NCBI GenBank assembly: GCA_037501455.1
Contig: CM074857.1
Location: 102,271,501 to 102,335,500, forward strand
Source: Lantana camara
Taxonomy: Eukaryota; Streptophyta; Magnoliopsida; Lamiales; Verbenaceae
Reading direction: 5' to 3'
Length of the DNA stretch: 64,000 nt
This document shows positions 9,610 through 20,531 of this stretch, piece by piece. Every line of letters begins with the position of its first letter. Within the stretch, counting starts at the first letter, position 1. The notes below the pieces were generated by a model. It was not told the origin of the DNA. It was given only the letters and a program-made list of their open reading frames with translations, and searched no databases. The translations under genes and the position numbers were made by a program.

Positions 9610-11438
9610 ATGGCCACCCTTTTCAGGGTTCTTCTCCTTCTCCTCATCTTTTCAGGTTCTTCTTCTTCCTTTAGACTTTTTCATTTCAATTTTCACAGAA
9701 GAAAGAATAAAGATTGCTTTTTAACTACCCTTTTTGATGAATATTTTGGGTATGTGTGTGTTTTTGCATGTGATCTTGCTGATGATATCCCACATTGGAT
9801 ATCTTGAAAGAGAGAAACAAAGAGTTGGGGTTCTTGAATTTGTTGCTATTAATGAAGTTTTTAAACTTTATTCTATGCTCTACTTGACTGGAATTCCTTC
9901 TTTCCTGTAATGAGTGTGTGTTTTCATGAATCAGAATTTATGGCCCTTTTTGATTTGGTTATTTGATTTGTGTAAAGTATGATGAACTCTATTCTTTTGT
10001 GGTGTTCTATGGTGTGATTCCTGTTAATTAGATGCAGTGACGGTGGATTCATGGTATATATGAAACTGATTCTTGGCCAAAGAACCTCATAGGCTTAAAT
10101 TAATTCCTGTCCTGATTCTCACAAGGCTTATCTGCTCTCAATATTTGAATCCAAAACCTTATAACTATGTGTTCTTGTTGGTGATTATCACTGATTATTC
10201 CATGGATTGTCTTGTTGGTGTACACAAACACACATATCTGAGGGAAGGGGGTGGGGGGGCTTCCGCCCCCTTCAATATTCCCCGAAAATGGAAATTTTCT
10301 TGAGATATCTCTTAACCTGTTGCCAAATTTGATAATTTTCGTTAATCTCAAATTCTGGTTCTGTTCCTGCTTATCTCTCTCTCTTACCTATTTTGCAGGT
10401 ACATTTCTCACCATCAATGGTGTTGGAGTTGGAATCAACTATGGCCAAATTGCCAACAATCTCCCGTCCCCATCCCGAGTCGCGTATCTCCTCAGCTCCC
10501 TCAACATAAGTAGAGTCAAACTCTACAACGCCGATCCAAATGTCCTATCCTCATTTGCAAACACTGATGTTGAATTCGTGATCGGCTTAGGAAACGAGTA
10601 TCTCCAGAATATGACCGACCCTACTCAAGCCCAAAACTGGATCCAACAAAGTGTCCGTCCTTACGTTTCTCAGACCAAGATCAAATGCATCACGGTCGGA
10701 AATGAGGTCTTGACGGGCAATAATACTCAGCTCATGTCCTACCTTCTCCCAGCCATGGAAAATATGAACACTGCTCTTCAAAACCTCGGATTAAACAAAC
10801 AGATATCCATCACAACAGCTCATTCCTTTGGAATCTTGGCGAACTCTTTCCCCCCTTCGTCCGGTTCGTTCAGACAGGACATCTCTGAGTATATAAAGAG
10901 CATTCTTGACTTCCATTCGATGACGAAGTCGCCCTTCCTCATAAATGCCTACCCATTTTTCGCCTACAAGGATAACCCTCAGGAGGTTTCACTGAGCTAC
11001 GCCCTCTTCCAGCCTAACTCCGGCATGGTGGACCCTGCTACCAACTATCATTATGATAACATGTTGTATGCGCAGATTGATGCTGTTTACTCAGCTATCA
11101 AAGGGATGGGACATAATGATGTACAAGTTAAGGTATCTGAGACGGGATGGCCCTCGAAGGGGGACGCAAACGAGGTGGGGGCAACGCCGGAGAATGCCAG
11201 ATTGTATAATGGTAATTTGTTGAGGAGGATAGAGCAGAATCAAGGGACTCCGGCGAATCCATCAGCACCCATTGATATTTATGTTTTCGCCCTTTTCAAC
11301 GAGGATTTGAAGCCCGGACCGGCCTCCGAGAGGAACTACGGATTGTACTATCCGGATGGGAGTCCAGTGTATAATATCGGGCTGCAGGGTTACATCCCGC
11401 GCATGGATTATTCGTCTTCCGAGAAAAATGTAAGCTGA
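9610..11438 (+). CDS. glucan endo-1,3-beta-glucosidase (GH17 family)
   Basis: Two exons, 9610-9655 and 10399-11438, join in phase inside a Gly codon and give 361 residues. Exon 1 encodes a signal peptide (MATLFRVLLLLLIFSG), and the mature GH17 domain begins at VGINYGQIANNLPSP. The catalytic acid is Glu118 in TVGNEVL and the nucleophile is Glu263 in VSETGWPS. FALFNEDLKPGP near the end is also a GH17 hallmark. The enzyme hydrolyses beta-1,3-glucans such as callose in the cell wall or apoplast and is used in development and pathogen defence. There is no X8/CBM43 module, and no convincing GPI signal in this reading. The last codons AAT GTAAGC also look like a splice donor (GT at 11430), so a longer C-terminus spliced to the segment near 11694 is possible. 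The one-exon reading that starts at 10251 runs into the intron and was rejected. Confidence 0.95.
9656..10398 (+). other. intron of the GH17 gene with transposon debris
   Basis: A GT-AG intron of 743 bp. At 10034-10055 (CAGTGACGGTGGATTC) and 10240-10290 (GGGGGTGGGGGGGCTTCCGCCCCC) it shows stretches that resemble worn hAT-like termini. They are too degraded to delimit. Confidence 0.4.
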
Positions 11439-12780
11439 TGCCTATTTCAGGTTAATGTTAGAGATATTAAATATTTGGACAGTGAACGACTAGTTGAGAC
11501 GGTCATTCAATATGGTATCAGAGCATGAACTCGACCAAAAAGTCCAGTTAAATATTTAGTCAGCTCCGTTGTCATAAATATTTAATCTTTATCGTACTAA
11601 CATAGTTCTTTTTTCTTTCTTTGCTTTCTCAGGTCATATATTTCTTCAATTTATTCTTCCTACCTGTTATTTTCTTGATATATTGTTTGTAGCTGGGAAT
11701 TCATCTCATGAAGGGGAGATTTAAGACAAGGAAGGATGGAGAAAACTTTGCATCCCTCAAGTTCCTGACTTTCATCCTTCTTTACAAGCACTTGTGGAGG
11801 TGAGGAGTTTTACTGTCTTTTCTCTCAACATATCTTTTTGCCCTTATTCAGCTTGGAAAATTCTAGCTTAAACCCCGACTGTCTCGAAACCTACCAATTA
11901 TACGAGCGAGTTTATTATACTTGTTGTTTGATTGACCACTCTCTTTAAATTTTCCACCAATCAAACGACAAGCGTATTACACTCGTCTTCACATTACACT
12001 GATTTGACTGAATCAATACAAAATTGCTTATTTTTATGAAATGATTGATTACCTAAAATTCTTGGGATACTTGCTGTCATTGTTGAATATATTGGAGGGT
12101 GGTGGTGAAGGGTCCCCATCATCCTATCTCATACCAGCAATAATGCACTTGCTATTACAGGATTCCTATCTTCTTCAAGAAAAAAGGTCCATTTTTCTTT
12201 GCATCAAGATTTGATCTTTCTTTTAAAATAAACCCCCAAACGTGAAACCTCATCTCTTTAATTTCGTTTGTATTTGTTTACACTTCCTCTGTTTTGCCAA
12301 GTGGTCTATGTCGCGTCATCTTTGAAATATTTTTTCCCCCCCCTAATATCCTCTTCATGTGTGTCACTTGATTTTTCTTGATATTCCCCGATTTTTTTAA
12401 TTGGATTGAAGTTTATGAAGTGAACTGTATAGACCAGACCTGGTTCGTAACAATACTTTTTTAGTGTAATCGCCTGTGTCGAAGCTTTACATCGATTAGC
12501 ATGATGCTCAACTTATGATTGGTGGTCATCGATATTGGCAATGCCACGTATAAATTAGGGGTGCTGATTACTTGTATCCCTCTTGACTATCTAGCCCCCG
12601 GGCCTGGAGCCCCCACTCGCCATTTACTGTTTTCTTTCTGATCATGACTAGATCCATTTTGTTTTATGTTTGCAGGTGAAGCACTGTCGATCTATTCATA
12701 TGTTTGGAAGTTGAGATTTGCCCTTACAATCGTCAGTTATGTTTACAGGAAATGTACACTTAGTGATTCAGATACATTTT
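11439..12780. other. glucanase 3' flank
   Basis: It probably includes the 3' UTR and perhaps alternative 3' exons, since acceptor-like sites precede 11694 and 12676. A 12-bp tRNA-iMet primer-binding sequence, TGGTATCAGAGC, lies at 11513-11524 behind a TGTTAGAGATAT start at 11456, which suggests a worn TRIM-like LTR fragment. Nothing else is recognised. Confidence 0.45.
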
Positions 12781-13170
12781 CATTGAAAAGAAGGTTAAAA
12801 ATTCATTAAGAGAAAAGTGGAAATAAGGTCTCTCTGTATTCAACTGTTGGCTCGCATAGAGCTCGTGAAAATTTGGGTTCAAGTCGAGGTTGTGAATCTG
12901 CTCGACTCATCTTGAGTCGGCACAAACCACAACAGCGGAGGCGAGACACATGGAAAGAAATGCAGCTTTTGGCAGAACTCTTGCTAATTTCATTAATCAA
13001 GGCACAACATTCATATACATCTCTTCCTGCATTCATGGCCAAATACCAAAGAACAAACTACAAGACAAAAACAGCACACACACACACGGACTCTCTCTGC
13101 ATGTACATAGTTTTTCATTCAAACCATTCAGAACCAAATTTAGCAAGGGTGGTACTATATGACCGATGTT
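12781..13170. other. 3' flank of the penta-EF-hand gene
   Basis: Probable 3' UTR and intergenic DNA of the minus-strand gene. A short CA repeat lies at about 13075-13087. No coding feature is supported. Confidence 0.5.
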
Positions 13171-15161
13171 CTAATCTGAAATAAGGAAGGGGATGATCAT
13201 GGACATAAATGTTTCGTACGATAGCGTTGCTGACCCCGTGTAGCGTGGATCCTTTTCCTTGAACTCTTCGGTTAATCCCTGCAATAATAGAGTGATTACA
13301 TAGAGATAAGAAATGTAAATAGATCGGGTTGGAAGAGTTGCCCCCATAATGAGGATTTCTGCATATCCGAGCCTGATAAAAACCGAGTGGGAAACCAAAA
13401 AAAGGAAGGGTTAGAATTGTTCCTTACCTTTACAATCATCCCACACCTGAAACAAGAAAGAGAACAATTGAAAGTCAGCTCCAGACAGAGATGGGGCGGG
13501 AGAGAGACGGAGAGAGGATGAGCTTACTCAACAAAACTGTCAAAACTTAGCTCTCCTCCACGGCCACGGCCGTCGTCGTATTTGGAAATCAAAACTTGAA
13601 GGACAGAAGGTGGTAGTGCATATCCAAGACTATATAGAGCATCTCTCAATTCCATAGCATCAATTTTCCCACTCCGATCTCTATCAAATCTTTCAAAAAT
13701 GCTCTACAACAATGGAAAGATTAAAATACAATTAAATGACATGGAACGGTTCCTCAATGCAACACAAAATTAAACATTTTTCGTGTAAAAGCCTTTAAAT
13801 TTACATACACAATGTGACAACAGACAAACAATGTCCTCATAATCATAAGAGATCAAGCTATCATATATAATACTAGGATCTTGAAGAATAGTAGATCCTA
13901 AAGAGCAACTAATATAAAATTTATTGCGCTTCGATCATCACAAGCCTTTTTGTTAGATTGCAAGAGCCTATAGTTCATTTGCAGAATGAAGTTCGTATCA
14001 ACTGTGTAAATGCATGAAATACATGATCGTCACACCATTGGTCCGAGCATAGCACATATGCCACAACCATAAAATAATTTAAACCCTTTCAGCAGATTCT
14101 AAAAGAAAATACATTTTAACAGAGAATTCAAAGCAAAAACAGGACATTAACATAAGAGCTTTTCTTTACTCACCCGCCACTGCCCAAGGCAACTCCATAT
14201 ATCTGCAAACTCTTTTGGTCCTGCATTTTTTAACAAGAAACAAGATAACGAAATCGTTACTATCATCGCCTCATGCATACATAATACATAAGGGTAAAAC
14301 AAGGTTCACAAAATCATCCAGAACCCTTTATCAAGTGCATGAAGAAAAAAGTATAAAAGAAAAGGAGAAAAAGAAAGAGCCAACATGGTAACAACAACTG
14401 CAATAATGCCACCAATAACTGAAAAGAAAACTGCACTCAAACCCCATTCTCATTTCCATACAACACTCCTGATTTAAGCAAATTGTGTGAATAACCCACG
14501 ATCACACTCTTCGCCAACTCCTTGAAACACAAAGATTAACATAAAAGGAATTCTTTCAGCTTAAAATCCATCAAGAACATAATGTCAAACCAAATCCCAT
14601 TTATTCAAATACGAACACAAGCAGCTTAATCAGGTAGAAGCTTAAACTGATTAAAAAGATACTGAAAATCTAAAAACAAACACAGAAATTACAGCAGAAA
14701 GACAAACCAATTCTTGAAGAAGATTCACGAGGATTCCTAAAAAGAAACACCAGGAACCGCAAAGTCCTACGGCTGAACCTCTGATACTGCCAGGCCAATG
14801 CTTCTTGGAGCTCAATTTCTTCTATATACCCGTTCTGGTTCGTATCCACCATCTGGAAACTCCGAATCACATCTGGGTTCGTCCCCGGAGGAAACGAGCT
14901 CTGCACGTTCTGCTGCTGCGGCGGCGGCGCCGGCACATAATATGGGTAAGACTCGTATCCCTGCGGCGGCGGGATCTGACCCGACCCGAACGAGCTGGAG
15001 GTGCTGCTGCTGTGGCTGTGGGCGATCGGAGCATAGGGTAAGGAGGGCTGTCCCGGCGGCGGAGGAGATTGGTATGGATATCCGGCACGATTCTGATTGG
15101 GGTCCGTCGCCGGAGGGGCTGACGGAGAGTATGGTTGCTTGCCGCCGGTGTAAGAAGCCAT
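13171..15161 (-). CDS. penta-EF-hand calcium-binding protein (CML48/49/50-like)
   Basis: Five minus-strand exons, 15161-14708, 14220-14174, 13703-13528, 13446-13428 and 13278-13171, keep frame and give 267 residues. The N-terminal 95 residues are Pro/Ser/Tyr-rich (repeated YPYQSPPPPG and YVPAPPP patterns), and the C-terminal half is a penta-EF-hand domain. Canonical Ca2+ loops are visible in EF1 (DTNQNGYIEEIE) and EF3 (DRDRSGKIDAME), while the others are degenerate, as in this family. The ending GLTEEFKEKDPRYTGSA...IIPFLISD matches plant CML49/50 proteins. The likely role is a Ca2+ sensor that moves to membranes or binds partners when calcium rises; the partner is unknown. Exon 4 is a 19-nt micro-exon, which explains why simple ORF reading misses the domain. 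It is preceded by TATATATATAATATAT at about 15228-15243, a possible TATA region. Confidence 0.93.
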
Positions 15162-15637
15162 TGTTGCTGATCGAAATTCAGAGAATTTTCTTGATAATAA
15201 GATAACGATTTGGGAAAGAATGTTGTGTATATATATAATATATGCGGGTAATGACGATGGTTTTGTGATGGTGGTTTGGTGTAAATATTGATTTCTTGAT
15301 CTTCAACTCGTGAAGTTCGCTAAAAATGCAGAATGTATGTAGTGGAGTTTTACTTTGATTTTATTTAGGATTAACTACATTTAGCCGCCTTCGGAGTTTT
15401 AGATATTACAATTCAACCCCAATAGTTATTTTATTATATTTTAATCCCTTCTAAATATAATAAATAAATTATAAATTTTGATACTTGAATTTTTTATTTT
15501 ACCTCGCCTTAACAGGTAATTTTTATACCAAATTTTGCCCTAAATTTAAGGTAGGGATAAAACAAAAAATTCAAGTACGATGATCTATGATGTTACCTAA
15601 ATTTAACGAAAAATTTATTTAATGTAATTTATAATTT

Positions 15638-15823
15638 GGGTTAAACTTTGTTTGCACCCCAACGTTTGGGGTGTTTTGCACTTTAGTACCCAACCTTTAA
15701 AATTTTACACTTTAGTACCCAACCTTTGAATTTTGTTGCACTTAAGTAAAGTGTAAAAATTTAAAGGTTGGGTACTAAAGTGTAAAACACCCCAAAGGTT
15801 AGGGTGCAAAAAAAGTTTAACCC
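15638..15823. mobile_element. inner MITE with a 9-bp TSD
   Basis: This 186-bp hairpin starts GGGTTAAACTTTGTTTGCAC and ends in the inverse, GTGCAAAAAAAGTTTAACCC. The motif CTTTAGTACCCAACCTTT occurs twice on the left and once inverted on the right. The TSD TTATAATTT is exact (15629-15637, 15824-15832). It is inserted in the middle of the outer MITE. Confidence 0.85.
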
Positions 15824-15904
15824 TTATAATTTTTAGAAGGGGCCAAAATATAATAAAATGACTAACAAGCGTGTAATTATACTATATAAAACTCCAAAGG
15901 GTGC

Positions 15905-16792
15905 TGATCTGGCTCAAATCTGGTCGATTTGACGTGGTCGATCAGATTGTCAGATATGGATCAATCAGTCAAGAATTTGTTTAAGTGGACTCTTTATCGA
16001 CCTGAAAGCACTAACACACGTGAGCTAAGTACCAGCTTGGGGGACTTGGGGTTTTACCCAAGTTTGACACTCCGACGCTCAAGTCAGTAATGGAGCTCTT
16101 TAGAGAGGGAATAAATGCAATTGAATGCGGAGTAAAGGCTTACCAACTACTGTTCAAAGGGCGATTATTTATAGCCATGACCAAATAACGCAATAATGCG
16201 TGTACTGTAGGTGTGCATTAATGGCGTTGTCAGTCGTCGATCTGGATGTCGGACAATGGAACCGGCTTGAGGTGGGTCGTTCGTACCTTCTTTCCCCTTT
16301 GGGTAAAAGCAGGGACTGACGGTCATTAATGAGCCGTAGTACGTCTGTTCCAGGGAATGAGAAGGATACACGTGTCCCAACAGGAGTGCTTTACAGTATT
16401 TGGACGTCCCGTGATGCATGCGATCGATCTGAAGATCGGTATTGCCTTTCAAGGATCCTGTGGGTTCCCTCAGGGGAGGGAGCAGATCGATATGGTGATC
16501 TGATGATCGGGCGATATGTAAATCGATCTGATGCCCTCACGTAGATCTGATGATCTGTATGCCCTATATCGATTTGATGATCTGTCCAAGAGGCCGTTTC
16601 TGGACTATCCAGGTTGGCGGAACGGTCCACGTGGCTTCTCTGAGGCGTGCCTCGTGGCCGCGTAATGTTATGTCATGTCGGTCCACGTGGTTTCGCGGGG
16701 GCGTGCCGCGTGGCCGCGTAATGTTATGCCATGTCGGTCCACGTGGCTTCTCGGGGGCATGCCGCGTGGCCATGCCATGTTATGCCATATCA
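15905..16792. mobile_element. solo LTR (888 bp) with a 5-bp TSD
   Basis: It starts TGATCTGG and ends CCATATCA, the short inverted TG...CA termini of an LTR, between exact 5-bp repeats GGTGC (15900-15904, 16793-16797). No internal retroviral genes are present, so the element has collapsed by LTR-LTR recombination. It interrupts the right arm of the outer MITE. It holds scattered GATCGATCTGATGATCTG-like motifs and a 3-copy tandem repeat. Confidence 0.85.
16624..16792. repeat. 56-bp tandem repeat, three copies, in the solo LTR
   Basis: GGTCCACGTGG recurs at 16624, 16680 and 16736 with a constant 56-bp period. Each copy contains a CACGTG (G-box) core and GCGTGGCC. Confidence 0.85.
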
Positions 16793-16822
16793 GGTGCTAA
16801 ATGTAATTAACACTTTTATTTA

Positions 16823-17625
16823 TTATGAATAATTTTTTTACAATTATCATGTCTTTTTTCAAAGTAAATATGAGTTAAACTAGAGAACTCATGGCAATAT
16901 ATTTCACATCTACTATTTATCGATTTAGATACAACGACATGGAAATGACACGATACAGTTATGGTTACAAATTTTTTTTTTTCGATGTCCGACACAATAT
17001 TTGCTACAAGTATTCGATACAATATGACACAATTAAAACTATTTGTACATTGCAACTTCACATATATTTGATACTATAATGAAATTTGATAAAACATTCC
17101 AACTTTTTTCTATTGAATTGTGTTTATTGATTCATCGAGTTAGATTTATTGATTCGTCCAGTTGATCGAGTCGAACCAATAAAGAATCTAATCAACAAGG
17201 AATCTGTCTCCTTATAATGACTAATGTGTTTTATATATACTTGAACTCGAAAGTCTTAGATAATTCGAAAAATCACATGAATACATGATAATTATATTTT
17301 TAACTTGATCCTATCGAGCACAAGAGACTAATTCTCAATATTCAGCTCTGGACAAGATTCATCCTCGGATAGATATGTGCGAACTTTTGAACTTTTAATT
17401 AAGTTAGTAAAATATCGAATTAAATAAACTTTTAATTAAGCTAATATAGCATACAATTTAAATAAACATCCTCCCGAACATCAAACAACATGATGAGATG
17501 AAGATCACATAGTACTCTCCTACATGATCCAACAATCATCAGCATCAAGAATGTAAATCCCCCCAATCAATGGACTACAAGGATGGTTTCCTAGTAACAA
17601 TGCTAATTAAAATGCCCCTTCTTCC
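16823..17625. other. AT-rich spacer downstream of DRB1
   Basis: No gene is recognised. Fragments AATTAAGTTAGTAAAATATCG and AATTAAGCTAATATAGCAT near 17395-17455 resemble the SINE-like units at 7.5 kb. The part next to 17625 is probably DRB1 3' UTR. Confidence 0.45.
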
Positions 17626-19485
17626 TCACGAGGGTGGGCACGGTTCGACATCATCGCCGCGTTCCACATTTCCGCTATCGAATCCTACACTAAAGGCATC
17701 CGTGTTCGTCTCCATGACCCCACAATCCGCTCCTCCTGCATTATGATTATCGGAACCTCCAGCTGTTGGAACATGGGCCCCGCTGTCTCCGTTCGCATCG
17801 GACTTGCCGTGCCTGGGGAACCGTTTCTTCTTGTTCCTATTCGGTTTCTTGAAACGGCGTTTCTTTGTTTTGAGGGCGGCTGCAGTTTCCTGAGCGCTGA
17901 ATCCAAGATCGGAGGTTGAGGATCCCTTCTTCTTCTGTGGAAGAACGGTGTAGATCGAATTGGCGGCCTGATCACCTGACATGGAGCTAGCTGATTGGAT
18001 GGCTAACAGGGCCGTTCTGGCAGCTTTAATCTCAGCTTCTTTCTTCGTGGTTGTTGTAGCTCCCATGTACTTTATACCACCTATTTCGACAGTGCAGGAA
18101 TACATGGGTGTTCTGCCTTGTTTACCCTCCTTGTGGCACTCATATAGTGGAATGGCGTAGTTCATCTTTTGAGCGTATTCTTGTAGGAGGTTTTTACACA
18201 GGCCTGTTTCGTGCTGGAAATAAAGACGACGAATCAACACTTTGAAAGATGGAATAAGGCAATCAGCAGAGATGCACACTCATGCTGGGTGCGTGCAAAA
18301 TAGAAGACATAATGTTTTTGTGTAGGGATAATTACACCTGACATATCACGATATTGTCAAAATTCATGGATCCAAATATAATGTAAATTCTTTGATAGGG
18401 GAAATTTTTGTAATTAAAAACAATTACCACATGTTGAGCCATCCCAAATTTAGTATCGGCAGAATTGGCGAGTTCTATGAGAGCAACTTCAGCAGCCGAC
18501 TGTTCAGCAGCCTTGCGATTGAAAAATCCCGGTAGAGAATCATATCTGACATCATGAACAATTACGGTTGATCTAAAAGAAGGCTCGTGAGAAGGGCCTT
18601 CTCTGATAGTTTCATAAGTTGGAGTTGTGAGTCCAGCTTTCTGACAATACTCTTGCAAACGGCTCTTGAACACGTAACAGTTTGACACACCTGCAATACA
18701 AGGAGCACCTCCCAAGGTAGGTAATTCATGCTTTTCTTATCATTCTTTTTGCAATAATGTACACCTCCCAAGGTAGTTAATTCATGCTTTTCTTATCATT
18801 CTTTTTGCAACAAAGTAGCCCTTTTTTCAATTTTAGTCTTGTTGATTACACGATTCTCACATTTAACACTTTATTATTGTATTATTTCTCAATTTTGATC
18901 CCAAATACGATTTTCCATCAAATCCCTAACAAAGATCACATGCCTGCCTTTCCCGTAAGGGATTTGATGGAAAATCACCATCGCGACTAAAATTGGGAAG
19001 AAAAAGTTGAATTCCCTGACAAAATGTGAGAATCCTATAATCAGTGAGACCAAAACTGAAAAATGGGTACTCTAAGACAAAATGCTAAAGTTACCCCGTT
19101 GCAAAAACTTCAAAAGTGCTATAAAAATCTAAAAACAGAGAAACATCCTACTCAAATTCTACTCTAGAGAAAGAAATATACATAACAAAGGCTAGGCAGG
19201 CAAATCAATGAGATATAAAAGCTCAAATTCCAGGTTATATGAAAAATACACGGATAAGTATCGAGTTATATTACTTGGTTTCTGATCTTTTTCTTGTGAA
19301 TCTTGAGTGTCGGCATTGACCGTCCTCGTCATGGCAGATGATGAAGGGGTTAGGTCGAATTTAGGACTGCCAACACACTCTGCCTGTGTCGGAGGGGTGG
19401 AGGGGGTGCAAATGGTATACGATGTGCCCGTTGTGTTTTCAACATTACCGTTGATTTCCACCTGTCCGGCTTCCAGCTCAAACAT
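17626..19485 (-). CDS. DRB1: double-stranded RNA-binding protein DRB1/HYL1
   Basis: Coding exons 19485-19275, 18690-18428 and 18213-17626 (minus strand) join in phase for 353 residues. The first dsRNA-binding domain runs from about residue 72 (VSNCYVFKSRLQEYCQKAGL) to 140, with the diagnostic SLPGFFNRKAAEQSAAEVAL. The second runs from about 159 (HETGLCKNLLQEYAQKMNYA) to 231, with TKKEAEIKAARTALLAIQS. A Lys/Arg-rich nuclear-localisation segment (KKRRFKKPNRNKKK) follows, then a low-complexity acidic tail. Both domain sequences resemble HYL1, the Dicer-like-1 partner that makes microRNA processing accurate in the nucleus. About 70 residues precede domain 1, longer than in Arabidopsis. A non-coding leader exon ending at 20214 (donor GTAACA) is spliced to the acceptor before about 19527, and the start ATG at 19485 is the first one after it. 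The intron 19274-18691 carries a hairpin transposon and a tandem duplication. Confidence 0.92.
18706..18815. repeat. 56-bp tandem duplication in a DRB1 intron
   Basis: CACCTCCCAAGGTAG...CTTTTTGCAA occurs at 18706 and again at 18762 with few differences. The left edge overlaps the intron's 3' end, so one copy lies within 20 bp of the acceptor at 18691. Confidence 0.8.
18802..19107. mobile_element. hairpin MITE in a DRB1 intron
   Basis: The ends are TTTTTGCAAC and GTTGCAAAAA. Long subterminal arms pair: CAATTTTAGTCTTGTTGATTA with the complement of TAATCAGTGAGACCAAAACTG, and GATTCTCACATTT with AAATGTGAGAATC. An inner perfect pair, GATTTTCCATCAAATCCCT and AGGGATTTGATGGAAAATC, surrounds 18940. 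I could not find a clean TSD, so the superfamily is open. Confidence 0.65.
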
Positions 19486-20213
19486 TTTCAGCCCTTCCTG
19501 ACTCTCGTATACTCCTACGTTTCTGTAATTCAATCAACACAATAAAAACCATCACACAACATAATAAACAAGACTGTAACTACAATACAGGATTACATTC
19601 ACGAATCAGCACGAAACATCACTTGTCTGAGCAATCTATAAATCGTAGAAGGACATTAACATGCTTGCAAACAATAAAAATTACCATATAGTCTTCAGAA
19701 ATATGCCCATTTTTATATCATTACCTCAAAATAGAAATGCCAATCGAATCAAAGTACAACAGATTCAAACTTCTATACGGTTTACACGGGAGGATTAGCA
19801 AGAAAGAGCTCAACTCGGTCACCTCTAATCTTTTGATAAGCTGAAGCAACAAAAATTTTCACATAACCATGATTACAGAAGTAACTGAAATCATATTGTT
19901 TTCTCAGTTGGGTTTCACAGAAACAAAATTTCCCCAAAACTTGACCTCGGGATTTCTTAAAAAATCTGCCCTTTATAACACTAATCTAAACCATTACGAT
20001 TATTCTTAGATATAATCTACAAAAATAAGATAAAAAAACCAACTTTATGCTTCTTCACCAACAAATTCTCGATTACTCTTCTATTAGTGAAGAAATTCAT
20101 AATATGCAGCAGGTTTGAGTAGGGTTCGAGAAATTCTTGCAGTATTCACTCAGAACCAAAATCGTAACAACGAAGAACTTTTAAAATATGAAAAAGATAA
20201 AAAAGAGTGTTAC

Positions 20214-20345
20214 CTGAAACAAGATGAGCTGAGCAGAGACAATTCCAGCGGTGAAGAAGCTGAGATTTTGAGAAGAGGCAAAAGGGTAAGGCCTACTCTC
20301 GACTCTTCTGCCATTAATAAGTTGCAGTCAGCAATATAAGGAAGA
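20214..20345 (-). other. probable 5' UTR leader exon of DRB1
   Basis: On the minus strand this segment ends in TTTCAG followed by GTAACACTC, a good splice donor at 20213. It leads to the acceptor TTACAG before the exon that carries the DRB1 start. The exact transcription start is not visible. Confidence 0.5.
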
Positions 20346-20531
20346 GAAGCGGCAAGAAAAGCAGCTTTTAGCTTTTGGGTTGCGTAAAGTGATTCTAATT
20401 TCTAAGTAGTCCCAGATTCTGTACAAGGCCCGCCCATCTATACTTTTAGCCCGTTCAAGGCCCATTTCACATTCATAGCCTCTATAAACTTGTATATAAA
20501 GCAAAGCTTAAAATTCGAACATATTAGTAGC

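Larger units (their letters stand above)
15368..16813. mobile_element. outer Mutator-type MITE carrying two nested insertions
   Basis: The left end reads GGATTAACTACATTTAGCCG, and the reverse complement of the right end reads GTGTTAATTACATTTAGCAC. The flanks carry exact 9-bp repeats TTTTATTTA (15359-15367, 16814-16822). Subterminal arms also pair: GGAGTTTTAGATAT on the left with the complement of ATATAAAACTCC on the right. Without the inner MITE (186 bp) and the solo LTR (888 bp), both with their duplicated targets, the original element is about 360 bp. Confidence 0.8.

Noticed and set aside
10251..10398. Upstream extension of the glucanase ORF starting at 10251
   Set aside because: It runs through the intron. 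The signal peptide exon at 9610-9655 joins in phase at 10399 and gives the expected family N-terminus.
17685..19501. Opposite-frame and plus-strand ORFs over DRB1
   Set aside because: Shadows of the DRB1 exons. The minus-strand reading has two clear dsRNA-binding domains and consistent splice phases.
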